The position numbers were made by a program, and so were the translations under genes. Shown here one piece after another: positions 17,899 to 26,619 of a stretch of DNA of 64,000 bases. The notes below the pieces were generated by a model. It saw only the letters and a list, made by a program, of their open reading frames with translations. It was not told the DNA's origin and searched no databases. Within the stretch, counting starts at the first letter, position 1. The number at the start of each line of letters is the position of its first letter. The stretch covers positions 165,740-229,739 of the forward strand of contig JAENZE010000004.1 in the NCBI GenBank assembly GCA_016841425.1, read 5' to 3'. This DNA is from Syntrophomonas sp. (GTDB taxonomy: Bacteria; Bacillota; Syntrophomonadia; Syntrophomonadales; Syntrophomonadaceae).

Positions 17899-18139
17899 CC
17901 AGTTCGCCTCCTTCCTTATCCTCTTCCTGCGGTACCTCGCTTACATAGTTATTGACAGAAGTTGTTTGTGTCTTAGGAGTCTGATATATAAGGCCGATAG
18001 GGCAGGCAGATACACAAACACCACAATCTATGCATTTATCAGTAATAGTCACTCCCAACCCATTAGGGGTTATAGCATCTACCGGGCATACGGCCAGGCA
18101 GTTACCGCAGCCTGGGCAGCCATCCTTAACTTGATACAT
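17891..18139 (-). CDS. Two-cluster [4Fe-4S] ferredoxin-like protein inside the tail operon
   Basis: An 82-residue protein with two perfect CxxCxxCxxxCP motifs: Cys 8, 11, 14, 18 and Cys 36, 39, 42, 46. Spacing is that of bacterial 2[4Fe-4S] ferredoxins. A C-terminal 30-residue tail (SEVPQEEDKEGGELDE) is acidic and extra to the family. GAGGTG precedes the ATG. It lies 12 bases after the tail sheath gene and overlaps the tube gene by eight bases, so it is an integral part of the tail operon. It could be a structural tail part or an electron carrier; no electron-transfer partner is encoded in the prophage. Confidence 0.9.
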   Translation of the reverse strand: MYQVKDGCPGCGNCLAVCPVDAITPNGLGVTITDKCIDCGVCVSACPIGLIYQTPKTQTTSVNNYVSEVPQEEDKEGGELDE

Positions 18140-18151
18140 TATTTCACCTCG

Positions 18152-19555
18152 CTATTCATCGCCGGTAAGCCGTGTAACCTGTTGGTCAATATAATCCGCA
18201 GCATATGTTGGACGTACTCGATAATTCACATTTAGCTTGCGGGCTTCAATAGTCTCAGCGGTATTATTGGTATCATCACAGATAGTTGGTTTAAAATCAT
18301 ATATTTCACCCTCAGTCTTAGCAGCTGCCAGGTAGTTGTCTATCTGTGCCGCCAGGGACGCGCGCAGACTTGCAGTATTATTCTCAGAGACAGCCCATTG
18401 GGTAGCGTTATAGATTTCCATTTCCAGCTTATCGAACTGGCGGCGGATATTAGTCTGGGACCAGGCTGAATCCGTTGATAAAGTAACTCCATTGCGAACC
18501 CTGAAGCCCCGGCCATATATTAAAGAAATAGGGCTGATCCTGGCCTGAGTCAGTGCCTTGATCTCTGATGCAGCTAAAAACCTTTCCATTTGGTTTACGC
18601 CTAATAACTGCTTATTAGAAGGACTCTGATTAGCAGCCAATACTGATAAGAGCCCGGCATAAACTCCATCCGGCGCCACAAATTGTCCAGCCTGCTCGGT
18701 TAATTCCAGCCACGGGTATGCCAGTATTCCACGCTCACTATCAATATCAGCAGTTTCCAGCACTGCGGCGGTAGGTGTGACGCCAGAGGCCGTGTTTAAT
18801 ACAGCCATCCTGGCCCCGTATTCTATTTCCGTATTAGCGCAATGGGTCAAGAGTGCATTCCGTATTGTGGTGCTGTACTGCTGCGCACAGATCACGAGGG
18901 CGCAGGAAACAGTATCAAGTACTTTCAGACCGGAACGGTTGCCGCTCCCGTCAATGGTACCAACATAATCGGCATCTTCAGTCACAGCTCCATCATCTCC
19001 ATCAGCGAGCGGAGTAGAGGATAAATTAGCGGGTATATCTGATGCACCATCAGCTGCCGCTGCCGTTACAAAAAACGATGCAATATCACCCACATTAGCA
19101 AGAGTTAAATTATCAAAGGTTTCTTGCTGGCTGCCACAGGTGATCACCAGCTTAAAAGTACTTTCCAGGGTACCATCTGCTACAGCAGCATATATTTCGT
19201 TACCCCAGGTACCCGGAGTTGCAGCAGTTAGAACTACAGAATTGCCACTTTCTGAATCCAGCAATGTAATGGCTGCGCTATCTAAGGACGCGCCTCCGAC
19301 ACGCACCACATAAAAATCATTGGCTCCTTGAGCCATGGCCCCAAGTATGGATAAATAACCAGTCAAACCACTTGTATAGCCCCCGAAAATACTTACTAAC
19401 TGAGATAGGGAGCTTATTAGCTGCGGTGAATTCACCGGGCCTTTTGAGAACGTTCCTACTACTCCAATTCGAGCCAGGCTTACGGCTGGTATAACTCTGG
19501 TTCCCACATCGCTTTCATCTATCGAAACTCGGGGGGCAATATACTCCAATGTCAT
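18152..19555 (-). CDS. Tail sheath protein (Mu gpL-like)
   Basis: A 467-residue contractile sheath subunit. Family features include the N-terminal TLEYIAPRVSIDESDVGTR handshake arm, GVVGTFSKGPVN, and near the C-terminus YGRGFRVRNGVTLSTD and IRRQFDKLEMEIYNATQWAV. It shows that the phage is a myovirus. It begins the tail gene set and is followed by the ferredoxin instead of directly by the tube. Confidence 0.93.
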   Translation of the reverse strand: MTLEYIAPRVSIDESDVGTRVIPAVSLARIGVVGTFSKGPVNSPQLISSLSQLVSIFGGYTSGLTGYLSILGAMAQGANDFYVVRVGGASLDSAAITLLDSESGNSVVLTAATPGTWGNEIYAAVADGTLESTFKLVITCGSQQETFDNLTLANVGDIASFFVTAAAADGASDIPANLSSTPLADGDDGAVTEDADYVGTIDGSGNRSGLKVLDTVSCALVICAQQYSTTIRNALLTHCANTEIEYGARMAVLNTASGVTPTAAVLETADIDSERGILAYPWLELTEQAGQFVAPDGVYAGLLSVLAANQSPSNKQLLGVNQMERFLAASEIKALTQARISPISLIYGRGFRVRNGVTLSTDSAWSQTNIRRQFDKLEMEIYNATQWAVSENNTASLRASLAAQIDNYLAAAKTEGEIYDFKPTICDDTNNTAETIEARKLNVNYRVRPTYAADYIDQQVTRLTGDE

Positions 19556-19599
19556 GTTATCCCTCTTTTCTATGAGAAAATTTGTTAACCATTTTTCTG

Positions 19600-20085
19600 T
19601 TATTCGTAACTTTCAGCGGAGACATTAACAGATGTTGCTATCGGATTGTCAGCATCCTGATCGGCATACCGTTCTGTATAATACTTCAATCTAAAATCCA
19701 ACTCGGCCAAATGTACCAGCAGCGATTTGCCTCCATCAGCCGTAGCATAATTGATTTCGTGTACAAAACCTTCATCCGCTGCACCTCCCAGATTATGCTG
19801 CTGGGTCAGTATATTCCTGACTGCCTGTGCCAGGTCCCGGACTGCAGCTTCTCCGGCAACCGGGTCCGTATTCTTGACCCAGACTAAAATGTTCATATAC
19901 GCAGTGACCTCATCCATATCACGATCATAAACGTCATAGACTTCCTTTTCTATGCCTATAGATCCGCCAGTGCTTGCCAGGGTAAGCAAGCTGTTAGCTT
20001 TCTTCCATTCTCTGATTTCGGTCAGTTCTGGTGCCGTGCTTAATACTTCATATACCAGGTCAATTATTTCCGGTGATGTGGTCAC
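19600..20085 (-). CDS. Tail terminator/head-tail connector protein (Mu gp37 position)
   Basis: A 161-residue protein between the gpG-like and sheath genes, the place of Mu gp37. It starts TTSPEIIDLVYEVLSTAPEL and contains a beta-rich middle (DRDMDEVTAYMNILVWV) and a helical part (AVRDLAQAVRNILTQQ), the layout of tail-terminator proteins. The assignment rests mainly on gene order and fold impression. It probably caps the tail and joins it to the head. Confidence 0.65.
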   Translation of the reverse strand: MTTSPEIIDLVYEVLSTAPELTEIREWKKANSLLTLASTGGSIGIEKEVYDVYDRDMDEVTAYMNILVWVKNTDPVAGEAAVRDLAQAVRNILTQQHNLGGAADEGFVHEINYATADGGKSLLVHLAELDFRLKYYTERYADQDADNPIATSVNVSAESYE

Positions 20086-20088
20086 TTC

Positions 20089-20721
20089 CTACCTCCAATA
20101 CTTATTACCCGTAACGTCAGCATGGTTGGCAGCTTCCATAATGTAATCCTTAGTAGCCCTCATCATACTGGTCTTATCCTCATCCTGTAAAACCAGGTAC
20201 GGCCTTGCCGGAATGGTTACTTTCTTCAGTTGCAGGAAGCCCCCGCCTCCTAATGGAACCAGCAGCGCCTTGGCGTTCTTAGGCCTAATGTCTCCCCCTA
20301 ACTGGTGGATTCTCGCATAGGGGAGGGAAGAGCCAATCTCAACACTGCTTCGGGATATTTTGCCTACCACTATAGATTTTTTTAGATCACCTTCCCCCTG
20401 GAGAATCTTCCTGCTGCCATGTTTAGCAAGGTAATTACTTTCCCATGTTGATTTTGTTTTTGAACCTTTCAGATTTTTATATCCTTTTTTGTCCCGCAGA
20501 CGATCCAGAAGCTTACCTGAATAGATTTCCTGGGTAAGCGTACTAATTGCTTTCCATTTATCTGGACGTCCTTCAGATTCAAAGTTGCGGGTAATCGACC
20601 CGAGTATGATATGGCCAAGAGTACCCATTAAAGGGCGGGTATTTACGCCGCGGGCTTCCATATCCGCTATTACATTCATAACTGCATCTGTGCCTTTAGC
20701 CTCGACATGAAAAGTTACCAT
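20089..20721 (-). CDS. Virion morphogenesis protein, Mu gpG-like
   Basis: A 210-residue protein with LMGTLGHIILGSITRNFESEG and DKWKAISTLTQE, the start pattern of the phage virion morphogenesis family (Mu gpG, P2 gpS), then LPYARIHQLGGDIRPKN and IPARPYLVLQDED, also typical. It is involved in tail completion or head-tail joining. In Mu gpG lies next to gpF before the protease; here it has moved after the capsid genes. The ATG overlaps the DUF1320 gene by seven bases. Confidence 0.85.
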   Translation of the reverse strand: MVTFHVEAKGTDAVMNVIADMEARGVNTRPLMGTLGHIILGSITRNFESEGRPDKWKAISTLTQEIYSGKLLDRLRDKKGYKNLKGSKTKSTWESNYLAKHGSRKILQGEGDLKKSIVVGKISRSSVEIGSSLPYARIHQLGGDIRPKNAKALLVPLGGGGFLQLKKVTIPARPYLVLQDEDKTSMMRATKDYIMEAANHADVTGNKYWR

Positions 20722-21146
20722 TCCTGTATAATCCTTTCTATAGGACTTGTGCTTTTACTGGTGCTGCTGATCGCAGGTGTACTATCATTACCTGGTATAG
20801 TTGCCAGCTTAATCCCTGGTAAACCATCTAGCTGCTGCTCTTTTAAAACCAGTGCCAGATCACCATCAGCTCTCTTAAGAGATTGGTTGCTTAGATTAAT
20901 TTGATCCTGGCCCAGCTGGTTTGAAAATGTTTTGGCAATCAAAAACCCTGCAGCCATATCCTGGGCGATAGTCTTTATTATCTCCGGTACCGGAGATATT
21001 AAAGGCACAACATATCTTGCTTTTAAAGCTGCATCTATCCGGCTTTGAGCCTTTATAATCTGCGGCGTGATAATATTATCCGCTATGATATTTTCATCTT
21101 CCAGGAGCTCACTTACATCCCGGACGTTTTTAACAGTACAATACAT
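20715..21146 (-). CDS. Head-tail connector protein, Mu gp36-like (DUF1320)
   Basis: A 143-residue protein with the N-terminal MYCTVKNVRDVSEL, helical PQIIKAQSRIDAALKARYVVPL and IIKTIAQDMAAGFLI, the pattern of the DUF1320 family (Mu gp36). These proteins form the adaptor ring between portal and tail. It directly follows the major capsid gene, as in Mu. Confidence 0.85.
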   Translation of the reverse strand: MYCTVKNVRDVSELLEDENIIADNIITPQIIKAQSRIDAALKARYVVPLISPVPEIIKTIAQDMAAGFLIAKTFSNQLGQDQINLSNQSLKRADGDLALVLKEQQLDGLPGIKLATIPGNDSTPAISSTSKSTSPIERIIQEW

Positions 21147-21205
21147 AAATGCCCGGCGGGGTTCTGCCCCGCCGTCACCTCACCTTCATAGCCGCTATGG
21201 CGGTT

Positions 21206-22222
21206 TTATGCTACCTTAGCCGATACTATCCAGTTAGGATGGAACACTCGTGGCAGACCATAGATGCCTACTGTAATATCCACAAAGGGGTTCTTATTCT
21301 CTCCAGACTTATCTTCGATAACAGCAAACTTACCAGGCTGCGGCTTCTCTAAAGTACCATTATGTAAACTGATGGTAGAAGCAAAATCCATCATTAATTC
21401 ATTGGCCGGACCTTGGCCGCGGATTACGAAACGGCCATCCGGAATAAAGGGATGGAAGTTAAGCTCTTTATCGACATAACCTTCATCATATGCATGGAAA
21501 TTCAACTTGGGGAATATTAGCTTTAATGCTTCAGCAATATTGTCTGCGCTCAATAACTTGGCATACTGGGTGTTCTTTAGCAGATGGATGATTTTTCTGT
21601 TCTTAGCCAGGTACCCGGCAGTCGTCATATTAAAATATGCTTCTACTCCTCTGGCGCCGGTGCCGCGGAAGAGCTGCATCCAGGACATAATATTAGTCAG
21701 CGGATCAGCTGTAGTAGGTGCACTCCATAACGCTGTCCCTTCTAATTCAGGCATATTCCCTTCCGGTAGTGAATAATCAACAGTATATTTAACGCCATTC
21801 TCATCAACAACCAATGAACCGGCTACCAGCGGCTGCCAGCGCAGCCATTCAAGCCTAGTTTCCAGGCGGTCATCCATTTCCTTTGCCCGTTGCAAAACTT
21901 GGTCACGTCCTGCCCGTTGGTTATAGGTACCTGCCTGGCGTGCAAAGAGCAGTTCAGATTCATTAATGCGGTAGGTTTCTTTCCAATACCCAGTTCCCAT
22001 CCGTTTGCGGCTTTGTCCGGCCAGAGTGACTACCTTTGGATCAGTACCGATTTTATGTGCCAGAGTCATTCCAGTAGTAGCTTCCAATACATCAAATTCA
22101 ATATCCTTGGACCAGTAATCGCGTACCGGGCAGAACGTTCTTCCTATAAATAGTGTGGGATCTGCCACCCGGTTGCGCACTACATGACTTACTTCCTGCG
22201 TGGTTGGGAAAATTAAAGACAT
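21206..22222 (-). CDS. Major capsid protein (lambda gpE-type)
   Basis: A 338-residue HK97-fold capsid protein of the gpE family. Marks are FIGRTFCPVRDYWSKDIEFDV near the N-terminus, RAKEMDDRLETRLEWLRWQ (the long helix), AYFNMTTAGYLAKNRK and the C-terminal GIYGLPRVFHPNWIVS. It follows the decoration and protease genes. Mu uses gpT for this job, so the capsid here is an alternative type within a Mu-like plan. Confidence 0.9.
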   Translation of the reverse strand: MSLIFPTTQEVSHVVRNRVADPTLFIGRTFCPVRDYWSKDIEFDVLEATTGMTLAHKIGTDPKVVTLAGQSRKRMGTGYWKETYRINESELLFARQAGTYNQRAGRDQVLQRAKEMDDRLETRLEWLRWQPLVAGSLVVDENGVKYTVDYSLPEGNMPELEGTALWSAPTTADPLTNIMSWMQLFRGTGARGVEAYFNMTTAGYLAKNRKIIHLLKNTQYAKLLSADNIAEALKLIFPKLNFHAYDEGYVDKELNFHPFIPDGRFVIRGQGPANELMMDFASTISLHNGTLEKPQPGKFAVIEDKSGENKNPFVDITVGIYGLPRVFHPNWIVSAKVA

Positions 22223-22240
22223 CTTATTATTCCTCCTTTT

Positions 22241-23272
22241 CTAAACGGGCACAATAGTGACCGTATCAACAACTCTTGCACCCAGTGAACTCTTGGCATA
22301 TGCATCCATACCCACCAGCATATTGGTATGAAAAACTCCACCCAGGTAGGCCTCAACATTTACGGCTGCTGATTGATCGAGTACGTTTTCATTCAGGATT
22401 ACAGCCGGTATAACATTGATATCAACCCCATTTGCAAGAGAAGCTGCAGCAGCAGCAGTAACTGTACCTTCTCCCGTACTATCCCCGTAATCATCCCCGG
22501 AAACTAGCGCGGCTGCACTCTCGTCTGCTGCCACAGCAGCCAGAACTTCTGCAGCTGTAGAACTTGGAGTTGCATCCTCTCCATTCGCAAGAGACACAAT
22601 CTCATCGGTAACTGCTGCGGCCCCTGTAGATTCACCAGTATCCTCGACACCTACCAGGGCATTGGCATCCTCATCGGCTTCTATGGCTGCAATAACCTGG
22701 GCAGCCGTGGTGGTAATGTCTCCAGCTTCATCGGTCGCCAGGCTAACGATTATGTTGTTGCCATTTACGGTAATCGCCAGATCCTGGCTGACAGCTCCGG
22801 GATCTTGCAAAACAATTAGGTTATTGTTCCCTAAAACTCCAACCAGTTTACTGGTCCAGGTTAATCCGTTGTTACTGCCTTCCACCCCACTGGTACCTGA
22901 AGCATACGCGCCTCCAGTGGTAGCCAGATTTATTGTGATATCAGTACCAGAAACCGATACTGATAAAGCAGCACTTGGAGTCTTCGGATCAACAAAGGCA
23001 ATGGTAATATCATTACCATCCGCTCCGGCAGTAACCGCAGTCCATATGATTGCATTGTTATCATCGACAACACCGGTTATTATACTTGCAGCGGCTGCAG
23101 CTACATACTTCTCATAACTATCCGCATCATTTTGTCCCAATATAGTTCCTGCTAGCAGGTCTCCCTGGCTTGCAGCCAGCAGGACAGATATGATAGGTCC
23201 TGCAAACCCGAGGAAAGCCAGTATTTTTCGATCCTGATAAGTCTCAACAGTCTGTATTCCAGGATTTATCAC
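22241..23272 (-). CDS. Repeat-containing head decoration protein (probable)
   Basis: A 343-residue, Ala- and Asp-rich protein. The first 65 and last 65 residues look like a capsid-associated shell (IQTVETYQDRKILAFLGFAG and FHTNMLVGMDAYAKSSLGAR). Between them lie about three degenerate repeats, each with a strand pair (ITINLAT or NIIVSLAT), then a helix of the type TAAEVLAAVAADESAAALV, then SLANG. Such modules occur in many phage structural proteins and probably project from the head. Position between protease and capsid supports a decoration or stabilising role. Confidence 0.7.
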   Translation of the reverse strand: MINPGIQTVETYQDRKILAFLGFAGPIISVLLAASQGDLLAGTILGQNDADSYEKYVAAAAASIITGVVDDNNAIIWTAVTAGADGNDITIAFVDPKTPSAALSVSVSGTDITINLATTGGAYASGTSGVEGSNNGLTWTSKLVGVLGNNNLIVLQDPGAVSQDLAITVNGNNIIVSLATDEAGDITTTAAQVIAAIEADEDANALVGVEDTGESTGAAAVTDEIVSLANGEDATPSSTAAEVLAAVAADESAAALVSGDDYGDSTGEGTVTAAAAASLANGVDINVIPAVILNENVLDQSAAVNVEAYLGGVFHTNMLVGMDAYAKSSLGARVVDTVTIVPV

Positions 23273-23290
23273 TATCTATACACTTCCTTC

Positions 23291-24313
23291 CTACAGCACA
23301 TAAGTGCCGTCTTCGTTTACCTTGCCGCCCATGGCTATAACGTCTTCATCAGCCAGCTTTTTAATGGCTTCAGGCGAATCCACTGGCTCTTCTTGTTTGC
23401 CGATCTGAGCCATCTTGATGCGATGTTCTTCCGGCATAGCTTCCAGGGCAGCATACATCTGTTCAGCCAGGCTAATCTCTTTGTTATCAGCCAGTTTGAT
23501 CATAGTAGTTTCAGCTTCAGGCGATGCCAGCAGAATACTTTTCACCTGTTCACACATCGCCGGGGGAATGCCTTTTGCTACCAGCTCAGCCAGGCGGCTT
23601 TCAACTTTGGCAGTCCAGGCAGAATTCTCGGCAGCCGTGATTCTGCTTTCTGCCAGAGTTAGTTTTTCCTGGGCGGCAGTAAGCTGGATTTTTAAGGTAT
23701 CTACGTCACTCAGCTTCTTGCGTTCATCATCTGTCAATCCAACAGCAGCAGGAACTGCTTTCATACTCTCTACAAACTTTGTCAGAATTTCTGAAAACTT
23801 CTTTAACAGGGTGTCATCCACTTCTTTTACCTCCTCTTTTTCGCACTCATAATCCAGGTATAATTCATTTGGGTGTTCTGCCAGAGCTACAGTATCTGGC
23901 AGCCGGGTTAAAAATGGTTCATTGGTTAGCCCGATCGCCATTAGGGCAGGACCAGCTTGTGCACCGGTTTCCTTATTAACGTAGTTCTCCTGGTATTCAG
24001 GACTGGCGAAGCGGTACCTTTTATCTCGGATGGCCGTTACTATTGCTTCCCCGGTGGGATGAGCCAGAGCATATAATACCGGTCCTTCCTGGACAATGTC
24101 ATATACCCACGCTTCAGCCGGAGCATCCCCAAAGGTGGGAGCCCCATCCTTACTATGTCCCAGCCGGATATACGGGGGACGTCCTAATACATTCTTCTTA
24201 AAATTGCTTATTATCGAGTCAAACTTCTCCTGGGTACCTTCTAATGGACCATATCCTGGATGCTTCCATTTTCCCAATCTGAAAAAAGGTACCTTGATCG
24301 TCTTATCCGCCAC
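23291..24313 (-). CDS. Prohead protease/scaffold, Mu gpI-like
   Basis: A 340-residue protein. The N-terminal half is a Mu gpI-type protease: FFRLGKWKHPGYGP, YIRLGHSKDGAP (putative catalytic His) and YRFASPEYQENY (putative catalytic Ser). The C-terminal half (about 180-260) is a charged coiled-coil scaffold with KIQLTAAQEKLTLAESRI. It cleaves scaffold during head maturation and probably itself. An internal start could make a separate scaffold, as in Mu gene Z, but no clear site was chosen. Confidence 0.85.
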   Translation of the reverse strand: MADKTIKVPFFRLGKWKHPGYGPLEGTQEKFDSIISNFKKNVLGRPPYIRLGHSKDGAPTFGDAPAEAWVYDIVQEGPVLYALAHPTGEAIVTAIRDKRYRFASPEYQENYVNKETGAQAGPALMAIGLTNEPFLTRLPDTVALAEHPNELYLDYECEKEEVKEVDDTLLKKFSEILTKFVESMKAVPAAVGLTDDERKKLSDVDTLKIQLTAAQEKLTLAESRITAAENSAWTAKVESRLAELVAKGIPPAMCEQVKSILLASPEAETTMIKLADNKEISLAEQMYAALEAMPEEHRIKMAQIGKQEEPVDSPEAIKKLADEDVIAMGGKVNEDGTYVL

Positions 24314-24501
24314 AGAATCAACCTCCTTGCTCAGGATTAAACATTAGTAAAATATTCCTCTGATTTCTAATTAAACCCCGTTAGTAACCGTTAGTAACAA
24401 TAGCCTGGTATGTTTGTCCACATCTGCCCATAATTTTCCTTGTAGCGCCTTACAGAGCCTATATCTATGTAAAATGTTAGCTAACACCCATTCTATAGGC
24501 A
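24314..24501. other. Non-coding gap near the centre of the prophage with repeats shared with the left end
   Basis: This is the longest gap in the late region. It holds a direct repeat GTTAGTAAC (24380-24388 and 24390-24398) and CTAACACCCATT (24481-24492). Both recur in the left terminus: CTAACACCCATT at 43210-43221, GTTACTAAC (inverted) at 43275-43283, and the longer ATTGTTACTAA (inverted) at 43134-43144. It lies between the gpF and gpI genes, 17.3 and 19.0 kb from the two ends. Mu has its strong gyrase site at the centre, also before gene I, so an equivalent function is a fair hypothesis. Confidence 0.55.
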
Positions 24502-25332
24502 TTATGCCGCCCACCCTTTAGGAAGGGGAGCTGTATAACTCCAATCCAGGTTTTTATCTGCGATCAGCTCCGGCTGATAGGCAGAGTACACTGGATTTAA
24601 TACCGACCTGCATCTTCCATGCAGCGGTGGAGTGTTCGATGATATATCAGGATTATCCATTCTCATCAACAGCCCGTGACGACTGGTACATATGGGGGAA
24701 GTCCTGGAGTCTATGATTGCTGAGAATTGCACATAATCCACCTGATTCTCGGCATATCCCGTTAGTCGTCCCCGGTTATAACTGTAGGTAGTTTCCGTGG
24801 TAGTGATCAGCGAGGCCCGATCCTGGTTGCTATTCAGCAGGTTTTCCAGGGCATCCTCAGCTTCATTGCGGGGAATCCCGGTCAGGAATTGGGTCATAAT
24901 CTTTTTCATTCCTGACAGCAGCTCCCCACTTACATCACCAGCCAGATATACCGAGCGGGATTCCATGGCCTTGATAGCCTTCTCAGGAATTACCCGAGGG
25001 TCATCATCATAACTAAAGTTAAATCCAGGATAATCTGCCAGCTTGCGCCCTTTATAAGTTTGGTGTAGATCCTGACAGAGGATCTGTGCATGAGCCTGCC
25101 CGGCTGCCAGTATTTCTACCGCGTGATTACTGAGTATCCTTCCTAAGCGGCCAGGGCTGACATCTAACTCCGGTACTTTGTCTAAAACCTTGATGCCACC
25201 TAATTTTTGGAGACGCTCATATTCCCGCCAGGGGATGCTGTCGTATGCTAGGTTAAACCAGCTATGCCACCGGGATAATAATCGGCCTTCCGCTTTATCC
25301 AGTTGTTTGAATAAACGGTCCTGGTTTACCAT
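24502..25332 (-). CDS. Minor head protein, Mu gpF/SPP1 gp7-like
   Basis: A 276-residue head morphogenesis protein. The C-terminal pattern DSRTSPICTSRHGLLM and TPPLHGRCRSVLNPVY is the conserved core of the gpF/gp7 family, with Cys and His residues that may bind metal. The protein associates with the portal and enters the head. Its ATG overlaps the stop of the portal gene. It is shorter than Mu gpF, which has extra parts. Confidence 0.88.
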   Translation of the reverse strand: MVNQDRLFKQLDKAEGRLLSRWHSWFNLAYDSIPWREYERLQKLGGIKVLDKVPELDVSPGRLGRILSNHAVEILAAGQAHAQILCQDLHQTYKGRKLADYPGFNFSYDDDPRVIPEKAIKAMESRSVYLAGDVSGELLSGMKKIMTQFLTGIPRNEAEDALENLLNSNQDRASLITTTETTYSYNRGRLTGYAENQVDYVQFSAIIDSRTSPICTSRHGLLMRMDNPDISSNTPPLHGRCRSVLNPVYSAYQPELIADKNLDWSYTAPLPKGWAA

Positions 25333-26603
25333 TATTCTTCCTCCTCCTGGTGGGCGCGCAGGTATCTACTGTACGCATCTGCTGCCACCGACTGAGCTGT
25401 TGGCTGGCGATCAGGCAGCCCCATGCTATCGCGGGCAAACTTAAAATCATCTTCCACCGTGGAATCCATAAACCCGGCATTAACCAGGTTAAGGAAGACC
25501 TCAGAGAGAAGCTTCAGCTGCTCTTCACTCGGTTTGCGCCGCTGGAAGTCTCCCCAATCTTTTTGATTCCCAAAGTTATATGTAATAAGCCTCGCTATAA
25601 GCTGATCCAACAGGCTTTCTTTAAGCTGGGTATATAAGGCCTGCGCCATCAGCATAAAACCATCGAAGTGAGATTGGCCCAGGGCCAGGCTGCCAGACCT
25701 GGCTCCTTCATCGAAAACCAGTGATGGAACTAAAAGCCCGCGGGTCAACATCTTATTGTAATAACTTACCGCTCCGTTAAATGCATCTCCGGTGCCAGCT
25801 CCCCCTGAAGCTACAGTATCTACTTTAGGCAGTTGTCCGCTGCCAGATGAGTTTTCCCTGGCTGAAAACACCAGGGCAGTACCGTTTTGTATATTTTCCA
25901 ATACCCGAGTGGCATAATCTAACTGGCTAATTTCTGTGTTGGTTTCTGGATCTTTCACCATTCCATCCGGTACCACCGCGGCCAGAATTGGGGTACCAAA
26001 CTTATCCAAGGCTCGGACCCACATCTTGAGAACCGCATCCTTTAGCAGCCAGTTCTTACGGATAGGCTTAAAAGCACTTTTCCCATAATAATTGTTAAAG
26101 CGCTTTCTATATGAAAACACCATGCACTTCTCAGATGGTATGTCTACTCCCAGAGCCTGTAGCTGGTTTACCTGCCTGATCATCTGCAAACGACCACGTT
26201 CATTAACGTGGAAGGTGACTGAATAGGGATGGTAGGTAGCAAGATAATCCAGCACCAGATTGCGTTGGTTAGCCTTCCATATGATTTCGGTAGCGGAATA
26301 ACCAGCCCATACAGCAGACAGAATGTCCTCACAGGCCAGGGCCAGGCTGCCATCCATCCCTTCAAAACAGTCATATACAAAGGTTTCTATTTTCTCATCC
26401 GGGTGGGTATACTCACCCAGGAAAGAGATTACAGCCAGGGTTAGAAAGTAAAAGGCAGCCGACACAGTTTCATCTGTATCCAGCATCCTCTCATACTCTA
26501 AGACTAGGGTAGCATCAGGATTTAATACCGCCCCATCGAAAAGGTTAAAAGTACTTTGTAGTTGGCTGCCTATCTGGCCTATTTCCGGGTTATATACCGC
26601 CAT
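25332..26603 (-). CDS. Portal protein, Mu gp29-like (DUF935)
   Basis: A 423-residue portal protein of the DUF935 family. Marks include TLVLEYERMLDTDETVSAAFY near the start, GYSATEIIWK, DKFGTPILAAVVPDG and LALGQSHFDGFMLMAQALY. Twelve copies form the ring at the head vertex through which DNA is packaged. It follows the large terminase gene by 16 bases and overlaps gpF by one base. Confidence 0.92.
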   Translation of the reverse strand: MAVYNPEIGQIGSQLQSTFNLFDGAVLNPDATLVLEYERMLDTDETVSAAFYFLTLAVISFLGEYTHPDEKIETFVYDCFEGMDGSLALACEDILSAVWAGYSATEIIWKANQRNLVLDYLATYHPYSVTFHVNERGRLQMIRQVNQLQALGVDIPSEKCMVFSYRKRFNNYYGKSAFKPIRKNWLLKDAVLKMWVRALDKFGTPILAAVVPDGMVKDPETNTEISQLDYATRVLENIQNGTALVFSARENSSGSGQLPKVDTVASGGAGTGDAFNGAVSYYNKMLTRGLLVPSLVFDEGARSGSLALGQSHFDGFMLMAQALYTQLKESLLDQLIARLITYNFGNQKDWGDFQRRKPSEEQLKLLSEVFLNLVNAGFMDSTVEDDFKFARDSMGLPDRQPTAQSVAADAYSRYLRAHQEEEE

Positions 26604-26619
26604 GTATTATTGCCTCCAT

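Noticed and set aside
18842-19024. Short plus-strand frames across the tail sheath gene
   Set aside because: They overlap a clear 467-residue sheath gene and lack ribosome sites.
22662-23117. 151-codon plus-strand frame
   Set aside because: Shadow of the repeat-containing decoration protein.
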